From Bacillota bacterium (lineage in GTDB: Bacteria; Bacillota_I; Bacilli_A; RFN20; CAG-826), in the NCBI GenBank assembly GCA_023396795.1, contig JAEWUY010000059.1, positions 1 to 7,644 of the forward strand: DNA of 7,644 nucleotides, given 5' to 3'. The notes under the pieces were generated by a model. It was given only the letters and a program-made list of their open reading frames with translations. It made no database searches and was not told the origin of the DNA. Numbering within the stretch: the first letter of the stretch is position 1; every line of letters begins with the position of its first letter. Both the position numbers and the translations under genes were made by a program. Of this stretch, positions 6,923-7,644 are shown in pieces.

Positions 6923-7644
6923 ATGCTATTAACGATTGATGTGGGTAATACTCTCATCGCCTTCGGAGTTTTTGATAAAACTCAGCTGGTGGCAACGTTT
7001 AAGACAGCAACCGATTCGAAAAAAAGTCTCGACGAGTATGTCTCAACAATTGAGACGTTTATGCAATTTCGAAAACTTGATAAAAAATTATTTCGGGGGG
7101 CGATTATATCAAGTGTTGTACCAATTTTGACGGAAGTAATTAAAGCTGCCGTCTTTTCTGCTTTTGGATTAGAAGTTGTTATTTTGAATCCCGGTCTTAA
7201 AACCGGCCTTCCCATTTTGATTGATCATCCTAATGAATTAGGCAGTGATTTAGTCGCCGATTCTGTCGGAGCCATCGCTAAATATGGGACGCCTTTAATA
7301 ATTGTTGATTTAGGAACGGCGATTAAAATTTTGGCTATTGACACTAAAGGAGCTTTTGTTGGCGCAACTTTCTATCCGGGTTTATATGTGGCGGTTGATG
7401 CCTTAATTGGGCGAGCCGCCCAATTATCGCGTATTTCTCTTACTAGACCAAAAAAAGTTATCGGTAAGAATACGCGTGACTCAATGAATGCCGGAGCAAT
7501 TTATGGAACTGTCGGAATGATAAATGGCCTGTTATTACATTTTGAAAAAGAACTTGGCTATCAGACAAGACATGTTTTAACTGGTGGTAACGCTATATAT
7601 GTTAAAGACTTGCTACCTGATTTCATCTATGATGAGTTTCTAAT
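6923..7644 (+). CDS. coaX: Type III pantothenate kinase CoaX (3' end cut by the window)
   Basis: CoaX phosphorylates pantothenate, the first step of coenzyme A synthesis, in the cytoplasm. The type III enzymes have the ASKHA fold and typically run to about 255-260 residues. Here 240 residues are visible before the window ends in frame, so only a short C-terminal piece is missing. The ATP-phosphate loop DVGNT is at 6-10 and GVFD at 15-18. NELGSD (104-109) carries the expected catalytic Asp109, IVDLGTA is at 127-133, and PGLYVAVDAL at 152-161 corresponds to the pantothenate-side motif. GKNT (181-184), GAIYG (191-195) and TGGNA (220-224) follow. Two positions look atypical: the Asp is followed by Leu where Arg is usual (GxDR), and GTA is followed by Ile-Lys where the family often has Thr-Thr. 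GGAGGT at 6911-6916, 6 nt before the ATG, is a strong ribosome binding site that decides the start. Confidence 0.94.
   Translation, partial: MLLTIDVGNTLIAFGVFDKTQLVATFKTATDSKKSLDEYVSTIETFMQFRKLDKKLFRGAIISSVVPILTEVIKAAVFSAFGLEVVILNPGLKTGLPILIDHPNELGSDLVADSVGAIAKYGTPLIIVDLGTAIKILAIDTKGAFVGATFYPGLYVAVDALIGRAAQLSRISLTRPKKVIGKNTRDSMNAGAIYGTVGMINGLLLHFEKELGYQTRHVLTGGNAIYVKDLLPDFIYDEFL

Overview
This window is an AT-rich bacterial chromosome segment. Five genes on the + strand and one on the - strand are supported. From left to right they are: a small membrane protein of unknown function (-), then glgC, glgD, glgA and leuS packed head to tail (+), then coaX (+), which runs off the right edge. Paired GlgC and GlgD subunits, strong AGGAGG-type ribosome binding sites, low GC and a type III pantothenate kinase suggest a low-GC Gram-positive lineage (Bacillota, or a Mollicutes-related group such as the uncultured gut 'Tenericutes'). 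This is an inference from gene style. All tryptophans in the reading frames are TGG and no frame is broken by TGA. The five visible stops are TAG (3) and TAA (2), so the window does not show directly whether TGA is a stop here.

Layout. Positions 1-140 are non-coding and hold a degenerate repeat with nested inverted repeats. Positions 141-620 (-) encode a protein of about 159 residues with two membrane segments. Positions 621-742 form a divergent intergenic region with an 8+8 bp palindrome and overlapping candidate promoters facing both ways. From 743 to 6830 runs one tight transcription unit: glgC overlaps glgD by 8 nt, glgD abuts glgA with no gap, and glgA is 3 nt from leuS. Positions 6831-6922 hold a candidate promoter and a short leader hairpin before coaX.

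How the genes work together. GlgC (catalytic) and GlgD (catalytic residues lost, presumably regulatory) should form the ADP-glucose pyrophosphorylase. It makes ADP-glucose from glucose-1-phosphate and ATP, and GlgA polymerises ADP-glucose into the alpha-1,4-glucan of glycogen. Branching enzyme and phosphorylase are not in the window. LeuS charges tRNA-Leu and appears to ride on the glycogen transcript, with no room for its own leader. CoaX starts coenzyme A synthesis and seems to be transcribed separately. I see no evidence of a mobile element, CRISPR array, tRNA or rRNA, and no clearly new multi-gene system. The items most worth a second look are the glg-leuS linkage, the divergent membrane protein with its shared palindrome, the left-edge repeat, and unusual residues in CoaX.
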